Source: Oscillospiraceae bacterium
Lineage (GTDB): Bacteria; Bacillota; Clostridia; UMGS1810
NCBI GenBank assembly: GCA_015068705.1
Contig: SVJZ01000001.1
Span: 1 to 64,000, forward strand
Reading direction: 5' to 3'
Length of the DNA stretch: 64,000 nt
In this document: piece after piece, positions 25,937 through 35,623 of the stretch
Layout of the letters: the number at the start of each line of letters is the position of its first letter
Numbering within the stretch: the first letter of the stretch is position 1
Notes under the pieces: model-generated
The model's input: only the letters and a program-made list of their open reading frames with translations
Told to the model about the DNA's origin: nothing
Databases searched by the model: none
Program-made: the position numbers and the translations under genes

Positions 25937-27918
25937 ACCACAACAAATTTTTTCGTTCTTTGACTCTGAACATCCGTTTTTATCTGTGGATCATCCTGTT
26001 ATTTTCACTGGCAACCTTCTTTTTTGATTACCGCGTTGCCTTGTTTGAATTACTGGTATGTGTAGGAATTGGTGTATACTATCTGTATACCAACCGCAAC
26101 CGGAAAGCGCAGATTACCGAGTACGTGCAGGGACTGTCCCTTCATGCAGACTCCGCCGCAAGCGACACCATGGAAAACTTTCCTCTCCCGGTGGTGGCAG
26201 TGTTGTTGGACGGTACCATCACCTGGTATAATCAGTTGTTTTCCAACATGCTGGGGCAAAAGGAATTGTTTGAAGTTCCCATTACCGATTTTGTACCCGA
26301 ATTGGACATGGGGGCATTTCACAAAGATGACACCAAAATCTCCTGCGATCTGGAGCACAATGGGCGATACTATCATGTGTTTGGAAACATTGCCCGGGTA
26401 AGCGATGCAGATGATGGCTTTTTGCTGATGCTCTACTGGGATGACCGCACCGGATATGAAACCATCAAGCAGCGGTATTACAAAGAAAAGTTTGTTTCCT
26501 GCGTCATTGTAATCGACAACTATGACGATTTGATGCAAGACACCCCCAATGCAGACCGTCCGCGTCTTACTGCGTTGTTGGAGGAAAAACTGGCAGAGTT
26601 TGTTGCCGGTTCCAATGGTATTTTACGGCGCTATGAAAAAGACCGTTTCTTCTGCTATTTTGAAAAACAATATCTTGACCAATATGTCAAGCACAACTTT
26701 GAAATTTTAGAATCCATCAAAGAAATTTCGGTGGGCAACAAAATCCCGCCAACATTGAGTATTGGTATCGGTGTCGGTGGTGACACCATGAACCAAAATG
26801 ATGCTTTCTCCTTTTCTGCGCTGGATATGGCTCTCGGTCGTGGCGGTGATCAGGCGATTATCAAAGACAATGAGCAATATCATTTCTATGGTGGAAAATC
26901 CAAGGAAATGGAAAAACGCACCCGTGTAAAAGCTCGTGTCATTGCCTACGCCATCCGCGAACTGATTACAGATGCAGAAAATATCATCATTATGGGACAC
27001 AAGCATGCCGATATTGATGTGCTGGGTGCCGCTTTGGGACTTTACCGTGCGATTTGTAACACCGGAAAAAGTGCACGAATACTCCTTGAAACCTATAATC
27101 AGACAGTTGCACGTATGCTTAATCGCCTGGACGAGTCATACGACGAGGTGTTCATCACCGCCTCCTATGCAAGGGAGCTGACACACAAAAACACCCTGGT
27201 TTTTGTGGTGGACACCCACCGGGCATCCATGGTAGAAGAACCGGCATTACTGGATATCGCAGAGCATATTGTGCTTATCGACCATCATCGCCGCAGTGCG
27301 GAGTTTATTGAAAATGCAGTAATCACCTACCACGAGCCATATGCATCATCAGCGAGCGAATTGATTACCGAGGTCATCCAATACATGGATGAACGCACAG
27401 ACCTTAAGCCGATTGAAGCAGAAGCACTTTATGCCGGTATTTACATGGACACCAAAAACTTCACCTTCAAAACCGGTGTGCGCACCTTTGAAGCGGCCTC
27501 CTATCTGCGTCGTGAAGGGGTGGATACCGTTTCGGTCAAGCGATTGTTCCAGACAGATATGCACATGCTTTCCCGCAAACTTTCCATTGTAAAAAATGCG
27601 CAGATATACAAAGACGAATTTGCCATTTCGGTATGCATCAAGGACGATCCCGATATGCAAACCATCGTAGCACAAGCGGCAGATGAGCTATTGGGAGTAA
27701 CAGGCATCACCGCATCGTTTGTTATCTGCGGCATGGAGGGCGGCGAGGTAATCATCAGCGGTCGTTCACTCGGCAGTGTAAATGTGCAGGTTATTCTGGA
27801 AAAGCTGGGCGGCGGCGGTCATATGACCATTGCCGGCGCGCAACTGCCAGATACCACACCCGAGGCAGTCCGCAAAGAATTGAAAGCAACCATTGACGAT
27901 TATCTGGAAACCAGATAA
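25933..27918 (+). CDS. gdpP: Cyclic-di-AMP phosphodiesterase GdpP
   Basis: A 661-residue membrane protein that hydrolyses c-di-AMP to pApA and so controls potassium/osmolyte and cell-wall homeostasis. Two N-terminal membrane helices (about 15-60), a PAS sensor (about 75-160), a degenerate GGDEF domain (about 170-305), and a DHH/DHHA1 phosphodiesterase (about 340-655). Catalytic motifs are intact: [11 protein letters not shown] (354-364), DTHRAS, DHHRRS (450-455), and [12 protein letters not shown] near the end. Order and length match YybT. It is coupled to the upstream DUF2232 gene by ATGA. Confidence 0.95.
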   Translation: MNHNKFFRSLTLNIRFYLWIILLFSLATFFFDYRVALFELLVCVGIGVYYLYTNRNRKAQITEYVQGLSLHADSAASDTMENFPLPVVAVLLDGTITWYNQLFSNMLGQKELFEVPITDFVPELDMGAFHKDDTKISCDLEHNGRYYHVFGNIARVSDADDGFLLMLYWDDRTGYETIKQRYYKEKFVSCVIVIDNYDDLMQDTPNADRPRLTALLEEKLAEFVAGSNGILRRYEKDRFFCYFEKQYLDQYVKHNFEILESIKEISVGNKIPPTLSIGIGVGGDTMNQNDAFSFSALDMALGRGGDQAIIKDNEQYHFYGGKSKEMEKRTRVKARVIAYAIRELITDAENIIIMGHKHADIDVLGAALGLYRAICNTGKSARILLETYNQTVARMLNRLDESYDEVFITASYARELTHKNTLVFVVDTHRASMVEEPALLDIAEHIVLIDHHRRSAEFIENAVITYHEPYASSASELITEVIQYMDERTDLKPIEAEALYAGIYMDTKNFTFKTGVRTFEAASYLRREGVDTVSVKRLFQTDMHMLSRKLSIVKNAQIYKDEFAISVCIKDDPDMQTIVAQAADELLGVTGITASFVICGMEGGEVIISGRSLGSVNVQVILEKLGGGGHMTIAGAQLPDTTPEAVRKELKATIDDYLETR

Positions 27919-27961
27919 TCCATTTTACCATAACAACTCATTGAGAAAGGATGTAATATTG

Positions 27962-28408
27962 ATGAAAGTAATTTTTCTTGCAGATGTAAAAGGACAGGGC
28001 AAAAAAGGTGACCAGAAAAACATCAGTGATGGTTATGCCCGTAACTTCCTCATCCCCCGTGGTTTGGCAGTAGAGGCTACCAACGAAAACCTCAACAACC
28101 TCAAGGGTCAGAAAGAATCCTTAGCATATCGTCGCGAGATGGAAGAAGAAACTGCACGTCTGGCGCAAAAACGTCTTGCCGAAATCACCCTTACCATCAC
28201 CGCAAAAGCCGGTGAAAACGGAAAGTTGTTTGGCTCTATTACCAGCAAAGAAATTGCAGAAATACTCAAAAAAGAGCACAGCATTGATCTGGATAAACGC
28301 AAATTTGTCCTCCCCGACGGCATCAAAGCAATCGGTGAAACCACGGTGGATATCAAGCTCCACCCCGGCATTGTGGGCAAGTTAAAGGTAAATGTAGTAA
28401 ATCAGTAA
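27962..28408 (+). CDS. rplI: 50S ribosomal protein L9
   Basis: A 148-residue L9. The N-terminal rRNA-binding domain ([21 protein letters not shown] ends in the family [11 protein letters not shown]), the long connecting helix (about 40-75) and the C-terminal domain ([16 protein letters not shown]) are complete. The ATG at 27962 is preceded by GAAAGGATG; the frame stays open upstream but is not conserved. Between gdpP and dnaB as in many Firmicutes. Confidence 0.96.
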   Translation: MKVIFLADVKGQGKKGDQKNISDGYARNFLIPRGLAVEATNENLNNLKGQKESLAYRREMEEETARLAQKRLAEITLTITAKAGENGKLFGSITSKEIAEILKKEHSIDLDKRKFVLPDGIKAIGETTVDIKLHPGIVGKLKVNVVNQ

Positions 28409-28438
28409 GATAATTTCCCAAAGCAAGGAGTTGTTATC

Positions 28439-29776
28439 GTGGCAAACGAAACGGTACGATCCCTTCCGTCTAATGTAGAGGCGGAACAATATATTCTGGG
28501 TGCAGTGTTGTTTAACAACGAATGCATTTCGGATGTAATGGAACAGCTGAAAATTCAGGATTTCTATCTGGAACAACACAAGCGCATTTACGAGGCAATG
28601 GTAAATCTTTCAAACCGCGGAGAGCCGATTGAGCTCCCCTCTTTAAAAGATGCGCTCGAAACGTCATTTGACTCGATTGGGGGGGCGGAATACCTTACTC
28701 AGCTGCGCTTGATGGTTACCACAACCGCAACCCTTCGTTCCAATGTGGAAATTGTAAAGAACAAGTCGGTTTTGCGAAAGCTCATCCGTGCTTCCACCGA
28801 AATCATCGACATGGGCTATCATGCCGAAAGCGATATTTCCGTCATCTTAAACAGTGCGGAGAGCAAAATCTTTGACATTCTCCAAAACCGCACTTCTTCT
28901 GACCTTACCCCGATCGGCGAGATTCTGGCCGACAATGTTGCCCGTCTGGAAAAGATGTTGAAAGACCCAAACAAAAATAAAATCACCGGTGTTCCCACCG
29001 GCTTCAAAGAGTTAGACAACCGCACAGCAGGTCTGCAACCGTCCGACTTGATTCTGATTGCTGCACGCCCTGCCATGGGTAAGACCAGTTTTGCAATCAA
29101 CATCGCAACCAATGCGGCGATGCGTTACAATGTGCCGGTTGCCATTTTTAGTCTTGAAATGAGCAAAGAGCAGCTCACCAATCGTATTTTAAGTTCCGAG
29201 GCATATATCGAAAGCGAAAAAATGCGTGTGGCTGATCTTTCTCCTGATGAGTGGCCCAGATTGGCAACCGCAGGTAATTCATTGAGCAAAGCCCCCATAT
29301 ACATAGATGACACCCCCGGCATTACCGTTTCGGAAATCAGAGCGAAATGCCGCAGATTAAAACTAAAAAACCAATTGGGGTTAATTGTCATCGACTATCT
29401 GCAACTCATGCAGGGCAGCGGAAGAGATAGTCGTCAACAAGAAGTGGCAGAAAATAGCCGTTACTTAAAAATTCTTGCCAAAGAATTGAATGTGCCTGTT
29501 ATCACCCTTTCCCAGCTTTCCCGTGCACCCGAGCAACGTACCGATCACCGTCCTATCTTAAGTGACTTGCGTGAATCCGGCTCTATCGAACAGGATGCGG
29601 ACATTGTTATGTTCCTCTATCGTGACGAATATTATAATGAAGAATCTGAAAAACGTAACATTGCAGAATGCATCATTTCCAAGTTCCGTAGTGGTTCGAC
29701 CGGCACCTTTGAACTGGGTTGGCGTGGCGAATATACCCGTTTTATGGATTTGGATATGACCCGCCGTGAAAACTGA
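28439..29776 (+). CDS. dnaB: Replicative DNA helicase
   Basis: A 445-residue DnaB-family hexameric helicase (dnaC in Bacillus naming). The N-terminal helical domain begins LPSNVEAEQYILGAVLF; the RecA-like motor has Walker A ARPAMGKTS (about residues 207-215), VAIFSLEMSKEQL, Walker B LIVIDYLQLM and LSQLSRAPEQR. GTG start at 28439 behind CAAGGAG. No intein is present. It continues the gdpP-rplI block. Confidence 0.96.
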   Translation: MANETVRSLPSNVEAEQYILGAVLFNNECISDVMEQLKIQDFYLEQHKRIYEAMVNLSNRGEPIELPSLKDALETSFDSIGGAEYLTQLRLMVTTTATLRSNVEIVKNKSVLRKLIRASTEIIDMGYHAESDISVILNSAESKIFDILQNRTSSDLTPIGEILADNVARLEKMLKDPNKNKITGVPTGFKELDNRTAGLQPSDLILIAARPAMGKTSFAINIATNAAMRYNVPVAIFSLEMSKEQLTNRILSSEAYIESEKMRVADLSPDEWPRLATAGNSLSKAPIYIDDTPGITVSEIRAKCRRLKLKNQLGLIVIDYLQLMQGSGRDSRQQEVAENSRYLKILAKELNVPVITLSQLSRAPEQRTDHRPILSDLRESGSIEQDADIVMFLYRDEYYNEESEKRNIAECIISKFRSGSTGTFELGWRGEYTRFMDLDMTRREN

Positions 29777-29787
29777 GGTGAGAGCAT

Positions 29788-31134
29788 ATGCATCCGTTTG
29801 AAATGCGTACTGCACAATATATAACAGATCACCAAATGGCACAGACCGGTTCCACCATTCTGGCTGGTGTTTCGGGTGGTGCAGACTCTGTTGCCATGCT
29901 CTGTGCACTCCGCGCGTTGGGGTTTTCGTTGATGGTTGTGCATATCCATCACGGATTGCGCGGTGCAGAGGCAGATACTGATGAACAATTTGTGCGTAAC
30001 CTGTGTTCCACCTTGCAGCTCCCCTACTTCTGTGAACATTTTGATGTAGCAAAAGAAGCGAAAAAACGTGGGATTTCTATTGAAACAGCAGGACGCGAGA
30101 TTCGATATACCTGCTTTGAAAAACTGCGTCAGAAGCACCATGCCGATTGCATAGCCGTAGCACATACCGTCGACGACAATGCCGAAACGGTTTTATTTCA
30201 TCTAACCCGCGGTTGTGCGTTGGATGGTCTGTGCGGTATTCCACCTGTAAATGGTAGGGTAATCCGCCCCCTTCTTTCCTGCACACGCTCCGAGGTGGAG
30301 GATTATCTCAAAGATATCGGGATGTCTTTTGTCACCGACTCCAGCAACCATGAGTTGGAGTATACCAGAAATCGTATTCGTCACCTTGTGTTGCCCAATT
30401 TAAAGGAGATTAACCCGGCGGTTTCCGAACGGATTGCACAAAATACCGTTTCTCTGTCAGATGACCGCGCTTTTCTTACCGAGCAGACGCAAGCCTTATT
30501 TGAACAATGTGTCACCCGTGACGAAGGACGGATCGTGGTAGATTTGCATCATTTTTCTTCGGCGCATGTGGCGTTGCAACGCAGGCTGATTTTACTGGTT
30601 GCCTCGCTATTTGATGGGTGCAACCTCTCCTTTTCGCAAATCGAGGCAGTGCGCACGCTTTCGGGCACCGGAAAAGGCTTGGATTTACCGGCAGATGTCC
30701 GGGTTACCCTATCCTATCATTCTCTTATCTGGGAAAATTCCCGGCTTGAAATTTCGGTTTTTTGCCACGAGATAACATCCGATAAAGTATTTATTCCGGA
30801 AATAAAACAAACTGTAGTTTTTGATCGAAATCATCTTTCCCCTGCACAGGATGCAGTTTTCCTCGATGCACAAAAACTGGAGGGAAAGTCCCTCTTTGTG
30901 CGCAATCGCCGCAAAGGTGACCGCTTTTCCCCATCCGGTATGAAGGGTACGAAAAAATTACAGGACTTCTTTGTAGATAAAAAAATTCCGGCAGACAAGC
31001 GAAACGCCATCCCTCTGCTCATTGCAGACGGCGAAATCGCCGCAGTGCTTGGGCACAGAGCATCCTCTCGCTTTTGTGCCGACAACAACACCATACAAAA
31101 GATAAAAATAATAATTTCAGGAGGCAACCAATGA
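29788..31134 (+). CDS. tilS: tRNA(Ile)-lysidine synthase
   Basis: A 448-residue TilS, which converts C34 to lysidine in the CAU anticodon of tRNA-Ile2 using ATP and lysine. PP-loop ATPase motif SGGADS (residues 29-34) with VHIHHGLRGAEADTDEQFV and CIAVAHTVDDNAETVLFHLT, then the TilS substrate-binding and C-terminal domains (KGDRFSPSGMKGTKKLQDFF). The stop overlaps the hpt ATG (ATGA), the common tilS-hpt-ftsH order of Firmicutes. Confidence 0.95.
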   Translation: MHPFEMRTAQYITDHQMAQTGSTILAGVSGGADSVAMLCALRALGFSLMVVHIHHGLRGAEADTDEQFVRNLCSTLQLPYFCEHFDVAKEAKKRGISIETAGREIRYTCFEKLRQKHHADCIAVAHTVDDNAETVLFHLTRGCALDGLCGIPPVNGRVIRPLLSCTRSEVEDYLKDIGMSFVTDSSNHELEYTRNRIRHLVLPNLKEINPAVSERIAQNTVSLSDDRAFLTEQTQALFEQCVTRDEGRIVVDLHHFSSAHVALQRRLILLVASLFDGCNLSFSQIEAVRTLSGTGKGLDLPADVRVTLSYHSLIWENSRLEISVFCHEITSDKVFIPEIKQTVVFDRNHLSPAQDAVFLDAQKLEGKSLFVRNRRKGDRFSPSGMKGTKKLQDFFVDKKIPADKRNAIPLLIADGEIAAVLGHRASSRFCADNNTIQKIKIIISGGNQ

Positions 31135-31685
31135 ATAATCTGGAAATGCATCAGGATTGCGAACGTATCCTCATCACCGCCGACCAAATCCGCGAACGTG
31201 TTCTTGCGCTCGGCGAACAAATCACCAAAGACTATCACGGCGAGGAGGTAATTTTTGTTTCCATACTCAACGGCTCGTATATTTTCACTGCCGATTTGAT
31301 GCGTGCGGTGGAATTGCCCTGTCAGGTGGATTTTATGCAGGTTTCTTCTTATGGCGACAGCACCTGTTCCTCGGGCACATTGAAAATCAAGCGCGACTTA
31401 AACTCTGATATAACGGGCAAGCACATCATCATTGTAGAAGATATTCTGGATACCGGCTACACCATGCGAAACCTCATCAATTATCTGGGCAGCAAAAACC
31501 CACGTTCCATGAAAATCTGCACCATGATTGATAAGCCTGCGCGCCGTACCGAAGAGGTAAGTGCAGACTACCTCGGTTTTGTGATTAACGAAGACCTTTT
31601 CCTGGTCGGATATGGTTTGGACTATGCACAGCGCTACCGCAATCTGCCGTATGTTGCCATTCTCAAACCCGAAATTTATTCATAA
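31131..31685 (+). CDS. hpt: Hypoxanthine phosphoribosyltransferase
   Basis: A 184-residue type I phosphoribosyltransferase that salvages hypoxanthine and guanine with PRPP. The PRPP-binding loop EDILDTGYTMRNL is at about residues 103-115, with the catalytic acidic pair, and VGYGLDYAQRYRNLPYV closes the base pocket. AGGAGG precedes the ATG. Coupled to tilS and followed by ftsH. Confidence 0.95.
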   Translation: MNNLEMHQDCERILITADQIRERVLALGEQITKDYHGEEVIFVSILNGSYIFTADLMRAVELPCQVDFMQVSSYGDSTCSSGTLKIKRDLNSDITGKHIIIVEDILDTGYTMRNLINYLGSKNPRSMKICTMIDKPARRTEEVSADYLGFVINEDLFLVGYGLDYAQRYRNLPYVAILKPEIYS

Positions 31686-31803
31686 AACTTATATTTTGTT
31701 TACAAATTGTTTATAATATAGCTATTGTAATTTTCAAACCATTATGATACTATAATGTGTAATGCAATCATATACGACACATGTTAAGAGGAGGCGAAAG
31801 CAT

Positions 31804-33675
31804 TTGAAGAAATACATAAAAGGCGCCAGCTTTTATATATTACTTCTTGCAGTAATCTTTTTCATTTATTTTCTGCTCAACTACCAGAGCGGTCCTGTTT
31901 CCAAAGATTTTTCCGAGCTGGTGGAATATATCAGTGCCGGCGAAGTAAGTGAATTGATTGTCACAGATACACAGGCAGTTGCCACCCTGAAGGGCAACAA
32001 CACCAAAATCCGCGTGGATATGCCGGGAATTGGAGTTCTCTATGAGCACGTTGGCGACCAGATTAAAAAGCAGGTGGCAGATGGTACCCTAACCTACTCT
32101 GCTCCCCAACCTAAAAATCCGCCATGGTGGTTATCCATGCTCCCGTCGCTGATTTTGATGTTGGTCATCCTTGGATTTTGGGTTTTCTTCTTCCGTCAAT
32201 CGCAAGGCGGCGGTGGAGGCGGACGCGGCACCATGAATTTTGGCAAAAGCCGTGCGCGCATCAGCATCAACGAAAAAGATCCCGTCACCTTTAAAGATGT
32301 AGCAGGTGCCGATGTGGAAAAAGCCGAACTTGCCGAAGTGGTAGACTTTTTGAAAGACCCGGCGCGGTTTGAACAATTGGGCGCAAAAATACCGCGTGGC
32401 GTCTTGCTGGTAGGACCTCCGGGTACCGGTAAAACGCTGCTTGCCAAAGCGGTCGCAGGAGAAGCAGGCGTCCCCTTCTTCTCCATCAGCGGTTCGGATT
32501 TTGTAGAAATGTTTGTAGGTGTTGGCGCATCCCGTGTGCGTGATTTATTTGAACAAGCCAAAAAGCTTGCCCCTGCCATTGTCTTTATCGACGAGATTGA
32601 TGCAGTAGGACGTCAAAGAGGTGCTGGCCTTGGCGGCGGACATGACGAACGTGAGCAAACCCTCAACCAGTTGCTGGTTGAAATGGATGGTTTTACAGCA
32701 AATCAGAGTGTCATTGTAATTGCCGCAACCAACCGTCCCGACATTCTGGACCATGCGCTTCTTCGCCCGGGTCGTTTTGACCGTCAGGTTGTGGTGGATT
32801 ACCCCGACATCAAGGGAAGAGAGGCAATTCTTAAGGTACATGCCGTTAAAAAGCCGCTCGGTACCGATGTGGATTTGTCGGTGGTTGCAAAGACCACTGC
32901 GGGATTTACCGGCGCAGATCTTGCCAATCTTTTGAACGAGGCAGCGCTGCTTGCAGCACGGCAAGGTAAAAAAGAAATCAATATGCCTGAAATCGAAGAT
33001 GCTATGATTAAGGTGGTTGTGGGAACCGAGAAAAAAACCCGTACCATGAGTGAAAAGGAAAAACGTCTTACCGCATATCACGAAGCTGGTCATGCGATTG
33101 CATCAAGGGTACTCCCCTCACAGGATCCCGTGCATCAGATTTCCATCATCCCCCGTGGCAGAGCCGGTGGCTATACCATGAGCCTGCCTGCAGAGGATCG
33201 TTTCTATCAGACCAAGGGTGATATGCTGGATGAAATCATTGTACTTTTAGGTGGTCGTGCCGCAGAAAAACTGGTGCTGGATGATATCAGCACCGGTGCT
33301 TCCAATGATATTGAGCGTGCCTCCAAGATCGCGCGCCAAATGGTTACCAAATTTGGTATGAGTGAGAAAATCGGTCCCATCAGTTTTGGCAGTGAGCATG
33401 ACGAAGTATTTATTGGAAGAGATTTTGTTCAATCGAGAAATATGAGCGAACATGTGTCAGCCGAGATTGATGATGAGGTTATGAAAATCATCGACAACAG
33501 TTACAATACCTGTATTGAGTTGCTTTCGGAAAATCGCGAAAAGCTGGAACGAGTAGCACAGGCATTGATGGAAAAGGAAAAACTTTCGGGAGAAGAATTC
33601 GAAGCTCTTTTCACACAATCTTCGGTTTCAGAAGAAAGCGTTCCGGAACCCAATCTAGACGATATTACCGAATAA
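31804..33675 (+). CDS. ftsH: ATP-dependent zinc metalloprotease FtsH
   Basis: A 623-residue membrane AAA protease for quality control of membrane and regulatory proteins. Two membrane helices (about 8-28 and 112-134) flank an external domain; the AAA module has Walker A GPPGTGKT (204-211), Walker [13 protein letters not shown] and the second region of homology; the M41 peptidase has HEAGH at 426-430. A TTG start at 31804 is chosen because GGAGG is 9 bp upstream and the longer frame adds a charged tail before the membrane helix. The 118 bp leader is AT-rich and contains two TATAAT-like hexamers, so it may have its own promoter. Confidence 0.95.
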   Translation: MKKYIKGASFYILLLAVIFFIYFLLNYQSGPVSKDFSELVEYISAGEVSELIVTDTQAVATLKGNNTKIRVDMPGIGVLYEHVGDQIKKQVADGTLTYSAPQPKNPPWWLSMLPSLILMLVILGFWVFFFRQSQGGGGGGRGTMNFGKSRARISINEKDPVTFKDVAGADVEKAELAEVVDFLKDPARFEQLGAKIPRGVLLVGPPGTGKTLLAKAVAGEAGVPFFSISGSDFVEMFVGVGASRVRDLFEQAKKLAPAIVFIDEIDAVGRQRGAGLGGGHDEREQTLNQLLVEMDGFTANQSVIVIAATNRPDILDHALLRPGRFDRQVVVDYPDIKGREAILKVHAVKKPLGTDVDLSVVAKTTAGFTGADLANLLNEAALLAARQGKKEINMPEIEDAMIKVVVGTEKKTRTMSEKEKRLTAYHEAGHAIASRVLPSQDPVHQISIIPRGRAGGYTMSLPAEDRFYQTKGDMLDEIIVLLGGRAAEKLVLDDISTGASNDIERASKIARQMVTKFGMSEKIGPISFGSEHDEVFIGRDFVQSRNMSEHVSAEIDDEVMKIIDNSYNTCIELLSENREKLERVAQALMEKEKLSGEEFEALFTQSSVSEESVPEPNLDDITE

Positions 33676-33680
33676 ACAAC

Positions 33681-33708
33681 AAAAAAGCGTGCATATGCAC
33701 GCTTTTTT
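33681..33708. terminator. Bidirectional terminator after ftsH
   Basis: A perfect 28 bp palindrome AAAAAAGCGTGCAT / ATGCACGCTTTTTT between the convergent ftsH and the small membrane-protein gene. It marks the border of the accessory block. Confidence 0.88.
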
Positions 33709-33719
33709 GTTTTACCGTC

Positions 33720-34232
33720 TTATATATTAATTAGCACAAATATGGCAACAATGCAAACTGTGGTGACAATACCGCTGAAAAGCAAGCGTTTTGCCGCGCA
33801 AGATAAATGTTTTCTTACTGCATCAAACTCTTTAAACATATAGTAGATATCTTCCTCGCGCAACTTTAAATCGTTGTTTTTCTGGCGATATTCATCTACT
33901 TTGATATGATCAAGCGCCACCTTCCAGGATTGTATGCAAAAATCTCCGGATGCCACCAGCATAACAGCATAAACACACAGAAACCCGATCAAGTGCGGCA
34001 TACCTGCCAACCGGGTGCCAACCAGATTGAGCAATAATGTCATGGGAATACTGGAAATGATACCCGAAATAAACACACTCAAATTCTGATTTCTGGAAAC
34101 CAGATAGTAAAGCCACAATTCGCTCACCGACAGCTGCGCATAAATCTCTCTCTGTTTTTCATTTACCGGCTCCAAGTCCTCTTTCGTCATCTTGGCACGA
34201 ACCTTTGCCTCAAGAGTTTTTTCGCTCATCAC
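33720..34232 (-). CDS. Small membrane protein of the solenoid-ATPase locus, unknown function
   Basis: A 170-residue protein I do not recognise. A charged N-terminal helix (1-45; EAKVRAKMTKEDLEPVNEKQ) is followed by three hydrophobic segments (about 50-75, 80-100 and 148-168), with a Lys/Asp/Glu-rich cytoplasmic loop or coiled part (about 105-147) between the second and third. The GTG at 34232 (or the ATG one codon later) overlaps the stop of the AAA ATPase upstream, with GAGGAG spaced for the GTG. Being the last gene of a tightly overlapping trio, it may anchor the ATPases to the membrane or be a membrane effector; this is inference. Confidence 0.65.
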   Translation of the reverse strand: MMSEKTLEAKVRAKMTKEDLEPVNEKQREIYAQLSVSELWLYYLVSRNQNLSVFISGIISSIPMTLLLNLVGTRLAGMPHLIGFLCVYAVMLVASGDFCIQSWKVALDHIKVDEYRQKNNDLKLREEDIYYMFKEFDAVRKHLSCAAKRLLFSGIVTTVCIVAIFVLINI

Positions 34233-35623
34233 GATTCCATCTCCTCATATTCATTATAGTATGCCTCATACAATTTTTGCATCACTTCTACCATCTGCGG
34301 TTGCGACTGATATTGCATAAGTTGATCCATGTTTTTCTTCATGCCGTCATGTAATGTTTCGCATCTCTTTCTTGTCATTTCAACCGCTTCGGGTTTCCTT
34401 GCATTCTTGCACTCCTCAATGCGCGTTTCAATCTGTTTGAGAAGAACTTCCATCTTGTTCTGTATCTCTTTCATTTCGGGGCAAATAGTAGAGACCGCCT
34501 GTTCGGGTGGAGCAATCACCTCTACTACAATATCTTTTTTCGTTGATGCAAAGTTCTCTCCAGCATATTCCCGGAATAAGCTACAACAAAAACGCATATT
34601 TCCGTTACCCGACTTATTCTGCCCGGTAGGGTCTTCATCCTGCACAATAAATCCCCGTGATTTGATAATCTCGTATGGGATATACTCATCACCTTTGCAG
34701 TATGTACTTATTGTGTTCTCGGTCGCCTCTCTTCCAAGCAATGCTCTTTGCAAATCGCTCAAATCAGAACACCATTTTTTAAAATAATTATATTTAAAAT
34801 TTTCCCGTATCTGTTGTCTGAACACAGTTTCATCCTGCATACCGCGTATCTTCATTTCACACAACTGCCATGCAGCAGTATGCGCCAATCCCAGTATACC
34901 ACCACTTACCGAAAAGATTAGTTCCCTCTCTGATACAGTAAACGGACATTGCTCCCCTTCCGGGAAAAACCCATCTAAAAATTGGTCAAATTCCTCTTTC
35001 TTCATACCAGAAAGTTGCAAGCGCTTTTTCGCAAAGATTTCGGTAAAAAAGGAGGTGTTAAACTGCTCACTGTTTTTGGAATTGGTTTTTTCAAAATCAT
35101 AGTCGGTTGCCACGATGTATCCCAGTTGTTTGGTAGAGTGCAGACTACGGAATTTACTGTAATCGGTATCCTTAATCCGTTCAGATTGCGCCAGTCGCTG
35201 AAATTCATCAATCACCAGAGAAACGCGGTATTCCGCTTTGGTCAATGCCGTCAGCATGACTTCCAGATAATCGGACATCCGCCCCTGTCCTTCTTGGGGT
35301 ACGCAAAGTCCCACCTCAGGTGCATAGCTTGCTGCATATTCCGCCACTTTTTTGCAGATGCTGTAAAAAAATGTACCGGGTTCGATCTGTTCCTCTGCCT
35401 TCAGCATGGGAAAAAGCATCTTTTTTCTTGCAAGTTCCCGGCAACGGTCGGGCGAAAAAAACGTATCCAGAAATTCACTCTTGCCCGAGCCGGACAACCC
35501 ATAAACGGCACAGTTGATTGCCTCGCTTTCCGGTGTATGTTCAATGCGGTTCTCCAACTGCCTGCACATTTGGCTTGCCACCGGATTTACATAGCTATGT
35601 TCATCAAAAGGATTGTAAATCAT
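34229..35623 (-). CDS. AAA/STAND-like ATPase with C-terminal coiled coil
   Basis: A 464-residue P-loop ATPase. It begins NPFDEHSYVNPVA, then has Walker A GLSGSGKS (residues 42-49), Walker B LVIDEF (136-141) and a sensor-like region IVATDYDF; the type resembles archaeal/bacterial AAA_16 or STAND-like ATPases rather than a transporter. After a helical middle domain the last ~90 residues (about 375-460) form a heptad-like coiled coil (EIQNKMEVLLKQIETRIEE). The ATG at 35623 overlaps the stop of the giant gene (ATGA), and its own stop overlaps the membrane-protein start. A longer frame starting at 35641 has no better ribosome binding site. It probably works in one complex with the giant protein, whose own C-terminus carries a related ATPase. 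Confidence 0.75.
   Translation of the reverse strand: MIYNPFDEHSYVNPVASQMCRQLENRIEHTPESEAINCAVYGLSGSGKSEFLDTFFSPDRCRELARKKMLFPMLKAEEQIEPGTFFYSICKKVAEYAASYAPEVGLCVPQEGQGRMSDYLEVMLTALTKAEYRVSLVIDEFQRLAQSERIKDTDYSKFRSLHSTKQLGYIVATDYDFEKTNSKNSEQFNTSFFTEIFAKKRLQLSGMKKEEFDQFLDGFFPEGEQCPFTVSERELIFSVSGGILGLAHTAAWQLCEMKIRGMQDETVFRQQIRENFKYNYFKKWCSDLSDLQRALLGREATENTISTYCKGDEYIPYEIIKSRGFIVQDEDPTGQNKSGNGNMRFCCSLFREYAGENFASTKKDIVVEVIAPPEQAVSTICPEMKEIQNKMEVLLKQIETRIEECKNARKPEAVEMTRKRCETLHDGMKKNMDQLMQYQSQPQMVEVMQKLYEAYYNEYEEMES

Noticed and set aside
31686-31803. Defined promoter for ftsH
   Set aside because: Two TATAAT-like hexamers are present, but neither has a convincing -35 at 16-18 bp, so I only mention them under ftsH.
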